From contig CAMCLY010000012.1 of NCBI GenBank assembly GCA_945875805.1, forward strand, positions 1-33,352: DNA of 33,352 nucleotides, read 5' to 3'. The position numbers were made by a program, and so were the translations under genes. Below are positions 17,345-26,261 of the stretch, piece by piece. The notes beneath the pieces are model-generated. The model made no database searches and was not told the origin of the DNA. It was given only the letters and a program-made list of their open reading frames with translations. Each line of letters opens with the position of its first letter. Position 1 is the first letter of the stretch. Source of the stretch: an uncultured Myxococcales bacterium. Lineage in GTDB: Bacteria > Myxococcota_A > Bradymonadia > UBA4248.

Positions 17345-18898
17345 TCAAATTTCATCCGAACGGCGACGATTCTGTGCCGATCGCGAATCTGAATACCGCG
17401 AGTCGTATTGCGCGGCGCCCTGAGAACGGGCGAGTTCCCGCGAAAAGCGGTCGAGTTCGGCGCGATTTTCGTCGTCCTCGATGTCCGACTGTTCGTCGTT
17501 GTCGGTCGAGAAGACGGCACGTCCAAGTTCCTGCTGATCCAGCTTGCGAGAATCGCGTTCCACCTCTGCCGCGGCCAATTTGCGATCGTACTCGGAGAAC
17601 AGAACGATCGTCGAATCATCCATCGAAACCTCGCCGTCAAACGCCTCACAAACCTGGGACAAGGCCGTGTGAATCTCCCCATTGGTTGCTTTTTCGAGTC
17701 CGTTTCTTGCGAGTCTCAGGTTGACGCGATCGATGATTTTGACGGTGTCGATCTGGGTGGGTTTGGTATGGGCGGAGAGGGCAAGGGCGAGTTCGCCGAC
17801 GACGGCTTTGTAGACAGAGGCAGCGCGACGACGGCGGTTTTCCTTGATGTTTGAGGGCAGACGACACAACGGGACACCAAAGATGAGCGCACTGAAAACC
17901 AACGGGAAGATTCCGAGCCAAATCGACACGCCACCGCCCAAGTTCTCACTCAGCGTATAGGTGTAGTACAGGCCATCATTACCAACGCTTTGCATGGGAT
18001 AGTTGAGAGCATAAGTGCATACCCCGGCCATCAAAAGGTTGAAGATGTTCAGGGCGATGACAAACCCGTCGCCTCCGTCAACGTTCCCCGACAACGGTCG
18101 CGGATGTTCGAGCGCTTCCCAGGCCCCCGTGGGCATTTTCGAAGCACCGTGGCGCGATTTCATCATGTCCGGGAAAACATACACCAGCGTGCCATCGTTC
18201 GTAATTTCAACTTCGCCTTCAAATTCGGCCGTATACTGCGCCAACTCGCTTTCGCATACTTCGCGCGATTGACCGGAGATGAGCATCCAGTCTTCGGCCG
18301 TGATGACGCCGCGTTTGGCGCGAATGAGCTGGGCACAACGCGTTTTGACGTCGAGCGGGTCGAGTTTTTCCTCTTCCGGCCCAAACACGAAATCGTACAC
18401 GCTTGTGTAAAGCGGCTTGCGCCTTGTCCTGCCGAAGGACGACTGGTCGCCGCCGCCCCAGAAAAACCAGATCATCATGTTCAAGCTGAATCCGTCGTCG
18501 CTTCTGCTGTTGTTGTTGTTTCGCGTCGCGGTGAGGATAGCCGTCAGGATGACCAGATATATGACGAAGTAAATGACGAGTACGGCAAAGATGATACCCT
18601 TGGCTATGAGCTTGAGAATGCGCAGTACAAAGGCTCTGTTGCGCTGCCACCACGAACGGTAATCTCGCCGGATCATGCGTCTGTCGAACGCATAATCGAG
18701 TTCGCCAGACTCGCTGACGCGCATGGTGCCTTCGTGCGTGACCATGAGGGCGTTGAGGAAGGACTTGGATTCCTCAAATCCAAGTCCCGTTTCGGACATG
18801 ATATCGCCTACGGTGACCGAACCGCCGCGTCGAATGACGGCCTGACGAACGCGCTCCAATTGCGCGACATATTCACTGCTTTTTGTTGTTGAATCCAA
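17345..18898 (-). CDS. Membrane protein with winged-helix-like segments (517 aa)
   Basis: Start is TTG 18898: AGGAAGG lies 6 bases upstream and no nearby ATG is better. Residues about 12-75 (VTVGDIMSETGLGFEESKSF) resemble a winged helix with a short beta wing; a second similar module is at about 190-250 (GVITAEDWMLISGQSREVCE, ending GTLVYVFPDMM) and a degenerate third at about 390-450. Between them are membrane segments at about 88-123, 275-300 and 325-350. The tail is long, charged, probably disordered, and rich in Asp, Glu, Arg and Ser. I know similar two-module membrane proteins only as uncharacterised families. It may be a membrane-bound sensor or scaffold; DNA binding is untested. It may share a transcript with the methyltransferase downstream, 166 bases away. 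Confidence 0.7.
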   Translation of the reverse strand: MDSTTKSSEYVAQLERVRQAVIRRGGSVTVGDIMSETGLGFEESKSFLNALMVTHEGTMRVSESGELDYAFDRRMIRRDYRSWWQRNRAFVLRILKLIAKGIIFAVLVIYFVIYLVILTAILTATRNNNNSRSDDGFSLNMMIWFFWGGGDQSSFGRTRRKPLYTSVYDFVFGPEEEKLDPLDVKTRCAQLIRAKRGVITAEDWMLISGQSREVCESELAQYTAEFEGEVEITNDGTLVYVFPDMMKSRHGASKMPTGAWEALEHPRPLSGNVDGGDGFVIALNIFNLLMAGVCTYALNYPMQSVGNDGLYYTYTLSENLGGGVSIWLGIFPLVFSALIFGVPLCRLPSNIKENRRRRAASVYKAVVGELALALSAHTKPTQIDTVKIIDRVNLRLARNGLEKATNGEIHTALSQVCEAFDGEVSMDDSTIVLFSEYDRKLAAAEVERDSRKLDQQELGRAVFSTDNDEQSDIEDDENRAELDRFSRELARSQGAAQYDSRYSDSRSAQNRRRSDEI

Positions 18899-18942
18899 TG
18901 CCAGCCTTCCTGTTTGAAAAGAGAGTTTTTGTCGGTGGGCGC

Positions 18943-19058
18943 GGGCTATCCGCCGGAGGCGGATACGCCCTGCGCGCGGCGCTATTGGGCATAAGTTCCA
19001 CGTATCTCAGAGACATTCCAAGAATTTGTCTCTCGCGTCAATATGCCCAATACGCGCC
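18943..19058 (+). repeat. Bulged-C hairpin repeats, one with a structured 49-base loop (locus 9)
   Basis: Hairpin 18943-18970: GGGCTATCCGCC with GGCGGATACGCCC. Second element 18978-19058: GGCGCTATTGGGCATA pairs fully with TATGCCCAATACGCGCC (family C unpaired) across a 49-base loop that itself holds AGAGACA/TGTCTCT at 19009-19033. It lies in the 447-base gap between the divergent membrane protein and tRNA-Leu. From 19059 to 19284 I see nothing I can name. Confidence 0.85.
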
Positions 19059-19284
19059 GCCTTTATTTTATGGATATATGAGGCAGGAATCACGCTTTTG
19101 TCTATCGGGAATTTTCATGAGGTGATGAGGCCTGGGTGTATCGCGTTTGGCCCTGTTTTTTTGTGGGTTTGGGTGGGGCTTTTTGTTTTTGCCAAACGCC
19201 TGACTCCTGCCCATGGGGCCTGGGTACGGGAGATCGCCTCGATCAGGCAAACTGAAATTTTTGCGATCCGAAACAAAAAAAATC

Positions 19285-19313
19285 TTGATTCCAATTCACG
19301 ACACGCGTATAGA
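19285..19313 (+). promoter_or_regulatory. Sigma-70-type promoter for tRNA-Leu
   Basis: TTGATT (19285-19290), a 17-base spacer and TATAGA (19308-19313), followed by a GC-rich GCGCCC discriminator typical of stringently controlled stable-RNA promoters. The predicted transcript starts about 25 bases before the tRNA. Confidence 0.7.
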
Positions 19314-19345
19314 GCGCCCGTCGTTGCCAAGGCGACAGTGGTTTT

Positions 19346-19430
19346 GCGAAAGTGGCGAAATTGGTAGACGCGCAGGATTCAGGTTCCTGTTCCCATTACG
19401 GGTGTAAGGGTTCGAGTCCCTTCTTTCGCA
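19346..19430 (+). tRNA. tRNA-Leu (anticodon CAG)
   Basis: The 85-base cloverleaf has acceptor GCGAAAG paired with CTTTCGC, discriminator A at 19430, D-loop TTGGTAGA, anticodon stem CAGGA/TCCTG with CAG at 19380-19382, a long variable arm typical of class II Leu tRNA, and T-arm GGGTTCGAGTCCC. The CCA end is not encoded. Confidence 0.95.
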
Positions 19431-19435
19431 TCGTC

Positions 19436-19467
19436 AACCCGGAAGTTCCCTTCCGGGTTCTTTTTTA
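19436..19467 (+). terminator. Rho-independent terminator after tRNA-Leu
   Basis: AACCCGGAAG (19436-19445) pairs perfectly with CTTCCGGGTT (19450-19459) around a 4-base loop, followed by C and six T. Confidence 0.9.
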
Positions 19468-19662
19468 TCCGAAATTGGCCATGCCAAAATTTCGGGAGGC
19501 TGCAACATCGGTTGTAGCGGTAGGCGTGTTTCCTTTCGCGGGAACCCCTTGAGGATTGTTTTCTCACGCCTGCGCACCCCATCCGTAAGGTACCTCGAGG
19601 GACGACGGACAAAAGCGAGTTTCGCTTTGCGCGTGCGGGCGAAATTTGTGGAGTACGTTGTG

Positions 19663-20172
19663 ATGTTAAGTATCGAAGGCATTGAACGTCTGGTCGAGCC
19701 GGTGCTTGCGCAGCTCGGGCTGGTTCTGCATACGGCGGAGCTGACCCGGGAAACCCGAGGCTCTCACGGGCTTGTGTTGCGCCTCGTCGTCGACCGCGCC
19801 CAGAAAACCTCCCCTTCTGACGGCGTCACGGTGGACGAACTCGCCAAGGCCAGTGAAGACATTGGTGCTCTGCTCGATCTCGAGGATCCCATTGACGACA
19901 AATACCGACTGACGCTCGAAAGTCCTGGCGTCGAGCGAGATCTGACGACATGGCGGCATTTCCGGTTTGCGGTTGGGGAACGCGTCCGGATCGTCACCCG
20001 TGGGGAAAATGCGGCTGTCCATGAAGGCGAACTCTGCGCCGCTCTTGAGGATCCTGCCCGTCTGGAGGTTCTCGAGGGGGAGACGAGATGTGTAATTCCG
20101 CTTGAAACGATCAAATCTGCAAGGACTGTTTTTTTGTGGGAAGATTACAGCGGAAAAAAGCGCAAGTTCTGA
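19663..20172 (+). CDS. rimP: Ribosome maturation factor RimP
   Basis: The 169-aa protein has the two-part RimP fold: an N-terminal alpha/beta domain with conserved ASEDIGALLDLEDPIDDKYRL and SPGVERDL near residues 65-98, and a C-terminal SH3-like beta domain. RimP assists 30S subunit maturation. ATG 19663 is chosen because GGAG at 19650-19653 precedes it and the chain then begins as in the family; the frame is open to 19549. It heads the rimP-nusA-ylxR-infB cluster, but 299 bases of repeats separate it from nusA, an unusually wide gap for this operon. Confidence 0.9.
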   Translation: MLSIEGIERLVEPVLAQLGLVLHTAELTRETRGSHGLVLRLVVDRAQKTSPSDGVTVDELAKASEDIGALLDLEDPIDDKYRLTLESPGVERDLTTWRHFRFAVGERVRIVTRGENAAVHEGELCAALEDPARLEVLEGETRCVIPLETIKSARTVFLWEDYSGKKRKF

Positions 20173-20252
20173 CCGTGCGAAACGCCGGTGTTTGCCTCCG
20201 CATGGGGATTTGAGTTCCGGAAGGGCCCGACCTTGCCACCCCCGCCCCTTGA

Positions 20253-20286
20253 GGGGAGGGGGCCGGGGGGAGGGGGCGGAGGGGGG
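20253..20286 (+). promoter_or_regulatory. Dense G-run tract with G-quadruplex potential in the nusA leader
   Basis: Five runs of at least four G lie at 20253-20256, 20258-20262, 20265-20270, 20272-20276 and 20281-20286, separated by 1, 2, 1 and 4 bases. They are on the coding strand, so the mRNA would carry them. The first runs could alternatively pair with CCCCCGCCCC just upstream (20239-20248), so a hairpin/quadruplex switch is possible. Confidence 0.6.
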
Positions 20287-20287
20287 C

Positions 20288-20342
20288 GCGGCGTATTGAG
20301 GCCGCAGGGCGAAATAGCCGCGATGGGGGGACACTTCCCCCC
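20288..20342 (-). repeat. Bulged-C hairpin plus G6/C6 hairpin (locus 10)
   Basis: GCGGCGTATT pairs with AATAGCCGC (20288-20321), followed by GGGGGG/CCCCCC at 20325-20342 and then eight A. Same composite as at 181, 7509 and 13181; here it is inside the rimP-nusA intergenic region. On the minus strand the A-run would read as T, but on that side it precedes the hairpin. Confidence 0.8.
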
Positions 20343-20471
20343 AAAAAAAACATTCAATGATTCCTGACGCGGCCTTGATATTCCATCCGAAACGGCAGAA
20401 TTCCTTTCGTTTGACATTCATCGCGGCTCCGACATCTGGAGGTCGCAAACATATTTACAGGAGAGTTACTC

Positions 20472-22265
20472 GTGGATCTGAAACTCAGCGAAGTCATTAG
20501 GCAGGTTGGCAACGAAAAAGGCGTGGATCAGGCCGTATTGATCGAAACCCTGGAAGTCGCGCTGGCCACGGCCGCAAAACGCATTTTTGGTCAGCAGCGT
20601 GAGATCGAGGCCTATTACAACGCGGAACTCGATGAGGTTGAACTTTTCCAGATTCTTCAGGTCAGCGAGGATATTGAGAATCCGTATCGTGACATCACGC
20701 TGGAGGATGCGGAGGAGCATGGATTTAATGTCCAGCTTGGCGACGAGCTTCTGGTTCAGATTTTTTACCGTCCCGAGGATGCGTATCGCGCCAAGGAGCA
20801 GGATAAAAACTACGGGGCGCTTCTCAACCTTGAGAGTGCGCGGATGAGTTTTGGGCGCATTGCAGCGCAGACGGCCAAGCAGGTGATTTTGCAGCGCATG
20901 CGCGAGGCCGAGCAGGACATTGTGTACAATCAGTACAAGGATCGAAAGGGCGAGCTCATCACGGGTGTGGTTCGACGTTTTGAGAAGGGGGCCATTATCG
21001 TCGATCTTGACCGGACGGATGCCATCCTTCCAGCGCGGGAGCAGACGCCGCGCGAGACGTATCGTGCCGGCGATCGCATTGAGGCGTATGTGAAGAACGT
21101 CCAGCGAAGCAGCCGCGATCCGCAAATCATCCTCAGCCGGACGGATCCTGCGCTTGTCGTGAAACTTTTTGAGCAGGTTGTGCCTGAGATTGACGAAGGG
21201 ATTGTCCAGATTCTTCGCGTGGCGCGTCAGCCTGGGATGCGAACGAAGGTGGCGGTGTACTCCAGCCAGTCGGACGTGGATCCCGTCGGGGCGTGCGTGG
21301 GGATGCGCGGTCAGCGCGTTCAGTCTGTCGTCCAGGAGCTTCGCGGCGAGAAGATCGACATTGTGCCGTTCCACGACGAGCCGGCGCGTTTTGTGTGCAG
21401 CGCGATCAGTCCCGCCGAGGTGGCGAAAGTCCTCATCGACGAAGCGTCCTCGTCGATGGAGCTGATCGTCCCCGACGATCAGCTTTCCCTGGCCATCGGC
21501 CGTGGCGGGCAGAACGTCCGGCTTGCGGCCCAGCTCACCGGCTGGAATCTCGACATCATCAGCGAGTCGAGGCTCAACGAGCTCATGCTTGAGGCGCGTC
21601 GGGCGTTGGTGTCACACGGGATTGAAAATGAGTCCCTGATCGACACGCTCTTTACCCTTGGGTACAACCGTCTCGAACACATTGCGCGGGTCGATCCCCT
21701 TGAACTGGCGCAGATTCCTGGATTTGGCATGGACAACGCCGAGCATATCGTCCAGGTGGCGGCAGATATTCTCAAGGAATCCCAGAAATCGAGGAGCAGC
21801 CGCGAAGTCGAGGCGCAGTGCGTGAGCGACATCGGCACCTATCTTGGGCTCACCGATCATCAGGCCAAGCAGTTCTATGAAGCCGGATATCACAACCTTG
21901 GGTTGCTCTTTATGGAAAGCGATCCCGTCCGTCTGGACGCCAAAACGGGCATTGGCAAGAACCGTGCGCCCGTGATTCTCGAAGATCTCAAGACCATTGC
22001 CGTCAATCACGAGGTTTATACCGACGACGAACTGGCGAGAGCCCGTGAAATCTTCGACCGTAGTCTGCGCGAGATTCCGAATGCGACCCTTCAGCAGGCG
22101 TACAATTGCGTCGTCGAGGAACTCGGCGAGCGCCCCTTCCCCAATGACGAGGAGGAGGAACTCGCCCCAGATGGTGCCGAAAACGGCGACGGTTCTCCCG
22201 AGGGGCAGACCCCTGAATCGCAAACCGAGGCAGGGAAGGACAAAGAATACCCCCCCCTTTCGTAA
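20472..22265 (+). CDS. nusA: Transcription termination/antitermination factor NusA
   Basis: The 597-aa protein starts at GTG with AGGAGA eight bases upstream. The RNA-polymerase-binding domain covers about 1-150 and includes FGRIAAQTAKQVILQRMREAE; it carries a segment at about 101-123 (PEDAYRAKEQDKNYGALLNL) that looks inserted compared with E. coli. The S1 domain is about 155-225, KH1 contains GACVGMRGQRVQSVV (273-287) and KH2 contains AIGRGGQNVRLAAQLTGW (341-358). Helix-hairpin-helix/acidic-repeat-like segments follow at about 385-520, and the tail is very acidic. NusA modulates pausing, termination and antitermination. It lies upstream of ylxR and infB as in many bacteria. Confidence 0.95.
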   Translation: MDLKLSEVIRQVGNEKGVDQAVLIETLEVALATAAKRIFGQQREIEAYYNAELDEVELFQILQVSEDIENPYRDITLEDAEEHGFNVQLGDELLVQIFYRPEDAYRAKEQDKNYGALLNLESARMSFGRIAAQTAKQVILQRMREAEQDIVYNQYKDRKGELITGVVRRFEKGAIIVDLDRTDAILPAREQTPRETYRAGDRIEAYVKNVQRSSRDPQIILSRTDPALVVKLFEQVVPEIDEGIVQILRVARQPGMRTKVAVYSSQSDVDPVGACVGMRGQRVQSVVQELRGEKIDIVPFHDEPARFVCSAISPAEVAKVLIDEASSSMELIVPDDQLSLAIGRGGQNVRLAAQLTGWNLDIISESRLNELMLEARRALVSHGIENESLIDTLFTLGYNRLEHIARVDPLELAQIPGFGMDNAEHIVQVAADILKESQKSRSSREVEAQCVSDIGTYLGLTDHQAKQFYEAGYHNLGLLFMESDPVRLDAKTGIGKNRAPVILEDLKTIAVNHEVYTDDELARAREIFDRSLREIPNATLQQAYNCVVEELGERPFPNDEEEELAPDGAENGDGSPEGQTPESQTEAGKDKEYPPLS

Positions 22266-22367
22266 CTCACGACAGTTCTTGTGGCATAGAACATAGAATG
22301 CGTTCTGTGCTGAAATGCCCGCGCACGGCCCGTGCGTCCTGCGCGGTTTTCCCTGACCATCCTGGAT

Positions 22368-23051
22368 ATGACTCAGCCTTTGGACAAATCCCCTCAATCA
22401 TCCACGCCGGAACATGCTTCCGACGCAAATTCCACGTCACGCAGCCCAAAACGTCGATGTATCTGTTGTCGCGGAAACGGCGGGAAATATGCGCTTTTGC
22501 GCTTTGTCGTTGCCGAACATGCGATTTACTTTGATCTCAGGCAAAAGCTCCCGGGACGCGGTTTCTATGTCTGTGCGCAGAAACACTGTCTTGAAAAAGC
22601 CTTTGCGTCCGCCTTCAGGCGGGTCACGAAATGCGGCCCCCAGAATCTCGGCGATTCATGCGAGGCGTTTGTCTCGGACATTCTTCTTCCCGGGCTCAGG
22701 AAAAGGGCTTCCGAACTTCTGCGGGCGGGGATGCAGAGCAGGCAGCTCCTGCTCGGTGTCGAAGGCGTCGAACTTGCGGCAAAAAATGACACCCTGGGAT
22801 GTTATGTCCTTGCCACCGATGCGTCTGCGGCGACCGCCCAGAAATACAGGGCAAACGCGACCCGAAAGGGACTGCCGTGCATCGAACTCTTTGATCGCAC
22901 ATATTATGGACGGCTGTTCGGAAAGTCGGACAAAGTCGTCCTGGGGTGGATTCCGGGCACCTTGTGCGAGGAATTTTACGCTATCGCGGCCGCCATCGGG
23001 CGGCTCGATCCCACCATGAATACATGTTTGACTGCCTCCGATAAGGGGTAA
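22368..23051 (+). CDS. ylxR: YlxR (DUF448) / L7Ae-like fusion protein
   Basis: The protein is 227 aa from ATG 22368; an upstream GTG at 22332 would add 12 residues and neither has a clear ribosome site. The N-terminal module has RRCICCR, LLRFVV and RGFYVCAQKHCLEKA, the zinc-ribbon-like YlxR pattern. The C-terminal module (about 125-200), LRAGMQSRQLLLGVEGVELA with later YYGRLFGKSD, fits the L7Ae/YlxQ RNA-binding fold. In Bacillus these are two adjacent genes between nusA and infB; here they are one chain. YlxR proteins are linked to RNA binding and RNase P; the role of this fusion is inferred. Confidence 0.8.
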   Translation: MTQPLDKSPQSSTPEHASDANSTSRSPKRRCICCRGNGGKYALLRFVVAEHAIYFDLRQKLPGRGFYVCAQKHCLEKAFASAFRRVTKCGPQNLGDSCEAFVSDILLPGLRKRASELLRAGMQSRQLLLGVEGVELAAKNDTLGCYVLATDASAATAQKYRANATRKGLPCIELFDRTYYGRLFGKSDKVVLGWIPGTLCEEFYAIAAAIGRLDPTMNTCLTASDKG

Positions 23052-23066
23052 ACATCACGAAGTAAA

Positions 23067-23120
23067 GCGAACGCGGCGAGACGCCAATAAACGCGTCGCG
23101 GCCGTTCCCGTTGCGTTCGC
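23067..23120 (+). promoter_or_regulatory. Nested stem-loop between ylxR and infB
   Basis: Outer arms GCGAACGC (23067-23074) and GCGTTCGC (23113-23120) enclose GACGC/GCGTC and further GC-rich pairing. It is followed by ATTGTTTTAG, so a leaky terminator or attenuator ahead of infB is possible. Confidence 0.4.
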
Positions 23121-23199
23121 ATTGTTTTAGCGAAATCTCCAAACCCCATCGGGGCAGGCAGGGAGATCATTTTTGACGCATGAAGGGCTCAGAGAGAGC

Positions 23200-26163
23200 A
23201 TGGCGAAATCGACGAAGGTCACAGAATTGGCTGCATCCCTCAACATGGACGGCCAGAAGTTGTTCGAAAAAATCAACGCGCTGGGTCTTGGATTTTCTGT
23301 AAAATCCAAATCCAGCGGTCTGAATGAGGAACAAATCCAGAAAATCAAACAAGCTTTGGCGGCAGAACGTCAGCCCAAAAACACCTCCGCCATCGACGAA
23401 AAATCTCAATCCACGGCCACCAAAGGCACCGTCCGCGTCCGACGCCGAAAAGTCGAGGACACGTCGGAGCCTCGGGAAAATACGGCGGACACGGTCCGCG
23501 TGCGCCCCGCCCATAAGGACGACGTGCCCAAGGAACAGAATGCGCCCGTCGCGGCCAAGGATGCCCCGGTTCAAGCCGAAGTCCAGGTCGCCCCTGTCCC
23601 CGATGCCCAGCCCAAAGAGGATTCCGGGCAAAGCACGCCGCCGGCGGTCCAGGCTCAATCCCCCGTGGCCGACGAAAAAGATCAGACCAGTCCCCAGGGA
23701 GAGATCCATCCCGAAGCCCCCGACTCGTCCGCTCACAAGCCGGAAGTCGAACAGACGGCAAAACCTGAAAAAACGGAAAACGACGACAAAGTCGCAAAAA
23801 CAGAAAAGACGGTAAAGCCCGAGTCCAAGCCAAAGTCTGACAAAAAAGACAAAAAGGACAAAGACGGCAAAAAGAAGAACGACAAAAAGGACGATATCAT
23901 CGAACTCGTGCCCAAATTCGAGAAAACCGTCACCCTTTCTCTCGGGTCTTCGTTTACCGATCAGTTGCCTGCGGAGTTCATTTCGGACGCCGATGAAGTC
24001 GTCAAAGAAGAAAAAGAAGAGAAAAATAAACACGCCAAAGCCGGCAAGTCCAAACGCAAACTTCTCGACTCCATCGACGAAGTCACCGAAGAGCTAGAAC
24101 TCGCCAACGAGACCGAGATCGAGGAAAAGACGGCGACCCCGGAAACCAAACGCACGCCTTCCAACATCACCGGCGCCATCGACCCTGCCCTCATTCGGGC
24201 GATGCTCATCAAGGACAACAAGAAATTCGGCAATTCCGCCGACAAGGGCGCCAAAAAATCCGGCACGCGCACCGTCGTCAATTCAAGCCAGTTCTATGGC
24301 AATGGCAACCAGGGCAACGGAAAAAATGCCGCAAAAAATAACGCCGGCGTCAAGAAAACCACGAAGCCGCAGCACGGAAAACTGTCTGCCGTCGAGCGCG
24401 CCGCCGCCCATCCCCAGGCATCCGAACACAAACGCGTCATCAAAATTGCCGAAAACATCACCGTCGGGGCACTCGCCAATGCCATGGGCGTCAAATCCAA
24501 CGAGGTCATCCGTTACCTGATGAAAGAACTCGGCATGATGTGTACGGTCAACCAGTCCGTCGACGTGGCCACGGCCGAACTCGTCGCCGCCGAATACAAT
24601 TTCACCGTCCAGGACATGAGCTTCAACGAGGAAGCCTTCATGTCGTCCACCGTCGACAGCCCCGAGACCCTCGAATTGCGCGCGCCCATCGTCACCGTCA
24701 TGGGACACGTCGACCACGGCAAGACCTCGCTCCTCGATGCCATCCGAAACTCGCGCGTCACCGCCACCGAGGCCGGCGGCATCACCCAGCACATCGGCGC
24801 ATCCACCATCGACACCCCAAATGGAAAGGTCGTCTTCCTCGACACCCCGGGCCATGAGGCATTCACCGCCCTGCGCGCCCGCGGCGCAAAAGTCACCGAC
24901 CTCGTCGTCCTCGTCGTCGCCGCCGACGACGGCATCATGCCCCAGACCGTGGAGGCCATCAATCACGCAAAGGCCGCCGGCGTCCCCATCATCGTCGCCA
25001 TCAACAAAATCGACAAACCCGGCGCCAACCCCGAACGCGTCAAACAGGCACTCACCGAGTACGAACTCATCCCCGAAGACTGGGGCGGCACCACCCTCGT
25101 CAAGGAAGTCTCCGCCAAAACCGGCGAGGGCGTCCCCGAACTCCTCGAACTCATCCAGCTGCAGTCCGAAGTCCTCGAACTCAAGGCCAACCCGGACAAG
25201 CCCGCCCACGGCTTCATCCTCGAAGCCTACAAAGACAACCGACGCGGCACCGTCGCCTCCATCCTCGTCCAGGAAGGCACCCTCCGCATCAACGACATCC
25301 TCGTCTCCGGCGCTTGCTACGGCAAAGTCAAAAGCATGATCAACGACCGGGGGCGCTCCATCCGCGTCGCCGAACCCTCCACCCCTGTCGAAATCACAGG
25401 GCTCTCAGAGGTCCCCGATGCCGGCGAGCCGTTCTTCGTCGCAAAAGACGAAAAAATCGCAAAAGAATTCACCTCGCAAATCAAAGAACGAAAGCGAAAC
25501 GCCGAACTCTCCAAACGCAAATTCGACCCGTGGGCACAGTTCAGCGACAACAAAAATCTCAACGTCATCATCAAGGCCGACGTCCAGGGATCCCTCGAAG
25601 CCCTCACCAAATCCCTCAATGCTCTTTCCACCGACGACGTCAAACTCACCATCGTCCACTCCGCCGTCGGCGGGGCCACTGAAAATGACGTCTCCCTCGC
25701 CGTCGCCTCCAACGCCATCATCGTCGGCTTCAACACACGCCCCGATGCCCGCGCTGCCGAAATCGCCAAACACAAGGGCGTCATCATCGAATCGTTCTCC
25801 ATCATCTACGACATCATCGATTACGTCAAAAACGCCATGAGCGGTCTCCTCGACCCCATCCTCGGCGAAAATGTCCTCGGCCACACCGAAATCCGAAACA
25901 CCTTCAACGTTCCCAAAGTCGGCACCATCGCCGGCGGATACGTCACCGACGGCGTCATCAAGCGCGGCGCCAAATGCCGACTCCTGCGAAGCGGAAAAGT
26001 CATCTACGATTCCAAAATCGCCTCCCTCAAACGCTTCAAAGACGATGCCAAAGAAGTCCGGAGCGGGTTTGAATGCGGGTTCTCCATCGAGAACTATAAC
26101 GACGTCAAAGTCGGAGACATCGTCGAAGTGTACGAAATCACCGAGACAAAACAGTCCCTCTGA
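23200..26163 (+). CDS. infB: Translation initiation factor IF-2
   Basis: The chain is about 987 aa from ATG 23200. A TTG at 23173 in the same frame has the better ribosome site (GGGAG), so the true start is uncertain. The N-terminal IF2_N helix bundle ([20 protein letters not shown]) is followed by a roughly 360-residue Lys/Glu/Pro-rich linker, then a second IF2_N module ([20 protein letters not shown]). The GTPase domain has G1 GHVDHGKT (502-509), DTPGH (548-552) and NKID (602-605). Beta-barrel domains II and IV ([17 protein letters not shown]) follow. IF-2 delivers fMet-tRNA to the 30S subunit and promotes subunit joining. rbfA, the usual next gene, is missing here; a terminator follows directly. 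Confidence 0.95.
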   Translation: MAKSTKVTELAASLNMDGQKLFEKINALGLGFSVKSKSSGLNEEQIQKIKQALAAERQPKNTSAIDEKSQSTATKGTVRVRRRKVEDTSEPRENTADTVRVRPAHKDDVPKEQNAPVAAKDAPVQAEVQVAPVPDAQPKEDSGQSTPPAVQAQSPVADEKDQTSPQGEIHPEAPDSSAHKPEVEQTAKPEKTENDDKVAKTEKTVKPESKPKSDKKDKKDKDGKKKNDKKDDIIELVPKFEKTVTLSLGSSFTDQLPAEFISDADEVVKEEKEEKNKHAKAGKSKRKLLDSIDEVTEELELANETEIEEKTATPETKRTPSNITGAIDPALIRAMLIKDNKKFGNSADKGAKKSGTRTVVNSSQFYGNGNQGNGKNAAKNNAGVKKTTKPQHGKLSAVERAAAHPQASEHKRVIKIAENITVGALANAMGVKSNEVIRYLMKELGMMCTVNQSVDVATAELVAAEYNFTVQDMSFNEEAFMSSTVDSPETLELRAPIVTVMGHVDHGKTSLLDAIRNSRVTATEAGGITQHIGASTIDTPNGKVVFLDTPGHEAFTALRARGAKVTDLVVLVVAADDGIMPQTVEAINHAKAAGVPIIVAINKIDKPGANPERVKQALTEYELIPEDWGGTTLVKEVSAKTGEGVPELLELIQLQSEVLELKANPDKPAHGFILEAYKDNRRGTVASILVQEGTLRINDILVSGACYGKVKSMINDRGRSIRVAEPSTPVEITGLSEVPDAGEPFFVAKDEKIAKEFTSQIKERKRNAELSKRKFDPWAQFSDNKNLNVIIKADVQGSLEALTKSLNALSTDDVKLTIVHSAVGGATENDVSLAVASNAIIVGFNTRPDARAAEIAKHKGVIIESFSIIYDIIDYVKNAMSGLLDPILGENVLGHTEIRNTFNVPKVGTIAGGYVTDGVIKRGAKCRLLRSGKVIYDSKIASLKRFKDDAKEVRSGFECGFSIENYNDVKVGDIVEVYEITETKQSL

Positions 26164-26186
26164 TGCCCACCTCTCCCATTGGGCGC

Positions 26187-26215
26187 GGGCTATCCGCCTC
26201 ACGGCGGATACGCCC
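26187..26215 (+). repeat. Bulged-C hairpin repeat (locus 11, first hairpin)
   Basis: GGGCTATCCGCC pairs with GGCGGATACGCCC around TCAC, with the family unpaired C. The stem sequence is the same as at 18943. It begins 24 bases after the infB stop. Confidence 0.85.
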
Positions 26216-26222
26216 TGCGCGC

Positions 26223-26261
26223 GGCGCTATCTCCCTTTCGGTCGATACGCGCCGCTTTTTT
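26223..26261 (+). terminator. Bulged-C hairpin acting as infB terminator
   Basis: GGCGCTAT and ATACGCGCC pair (26223-26253, with the family unpaired C and an inner mismatch), then GC and six T at 26256-26261 and a further TTTTT. This copy has the full form of a rho-independent terminator. The remaining 26262-26492 holds no recognisable feature. Confidence 0.7.
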
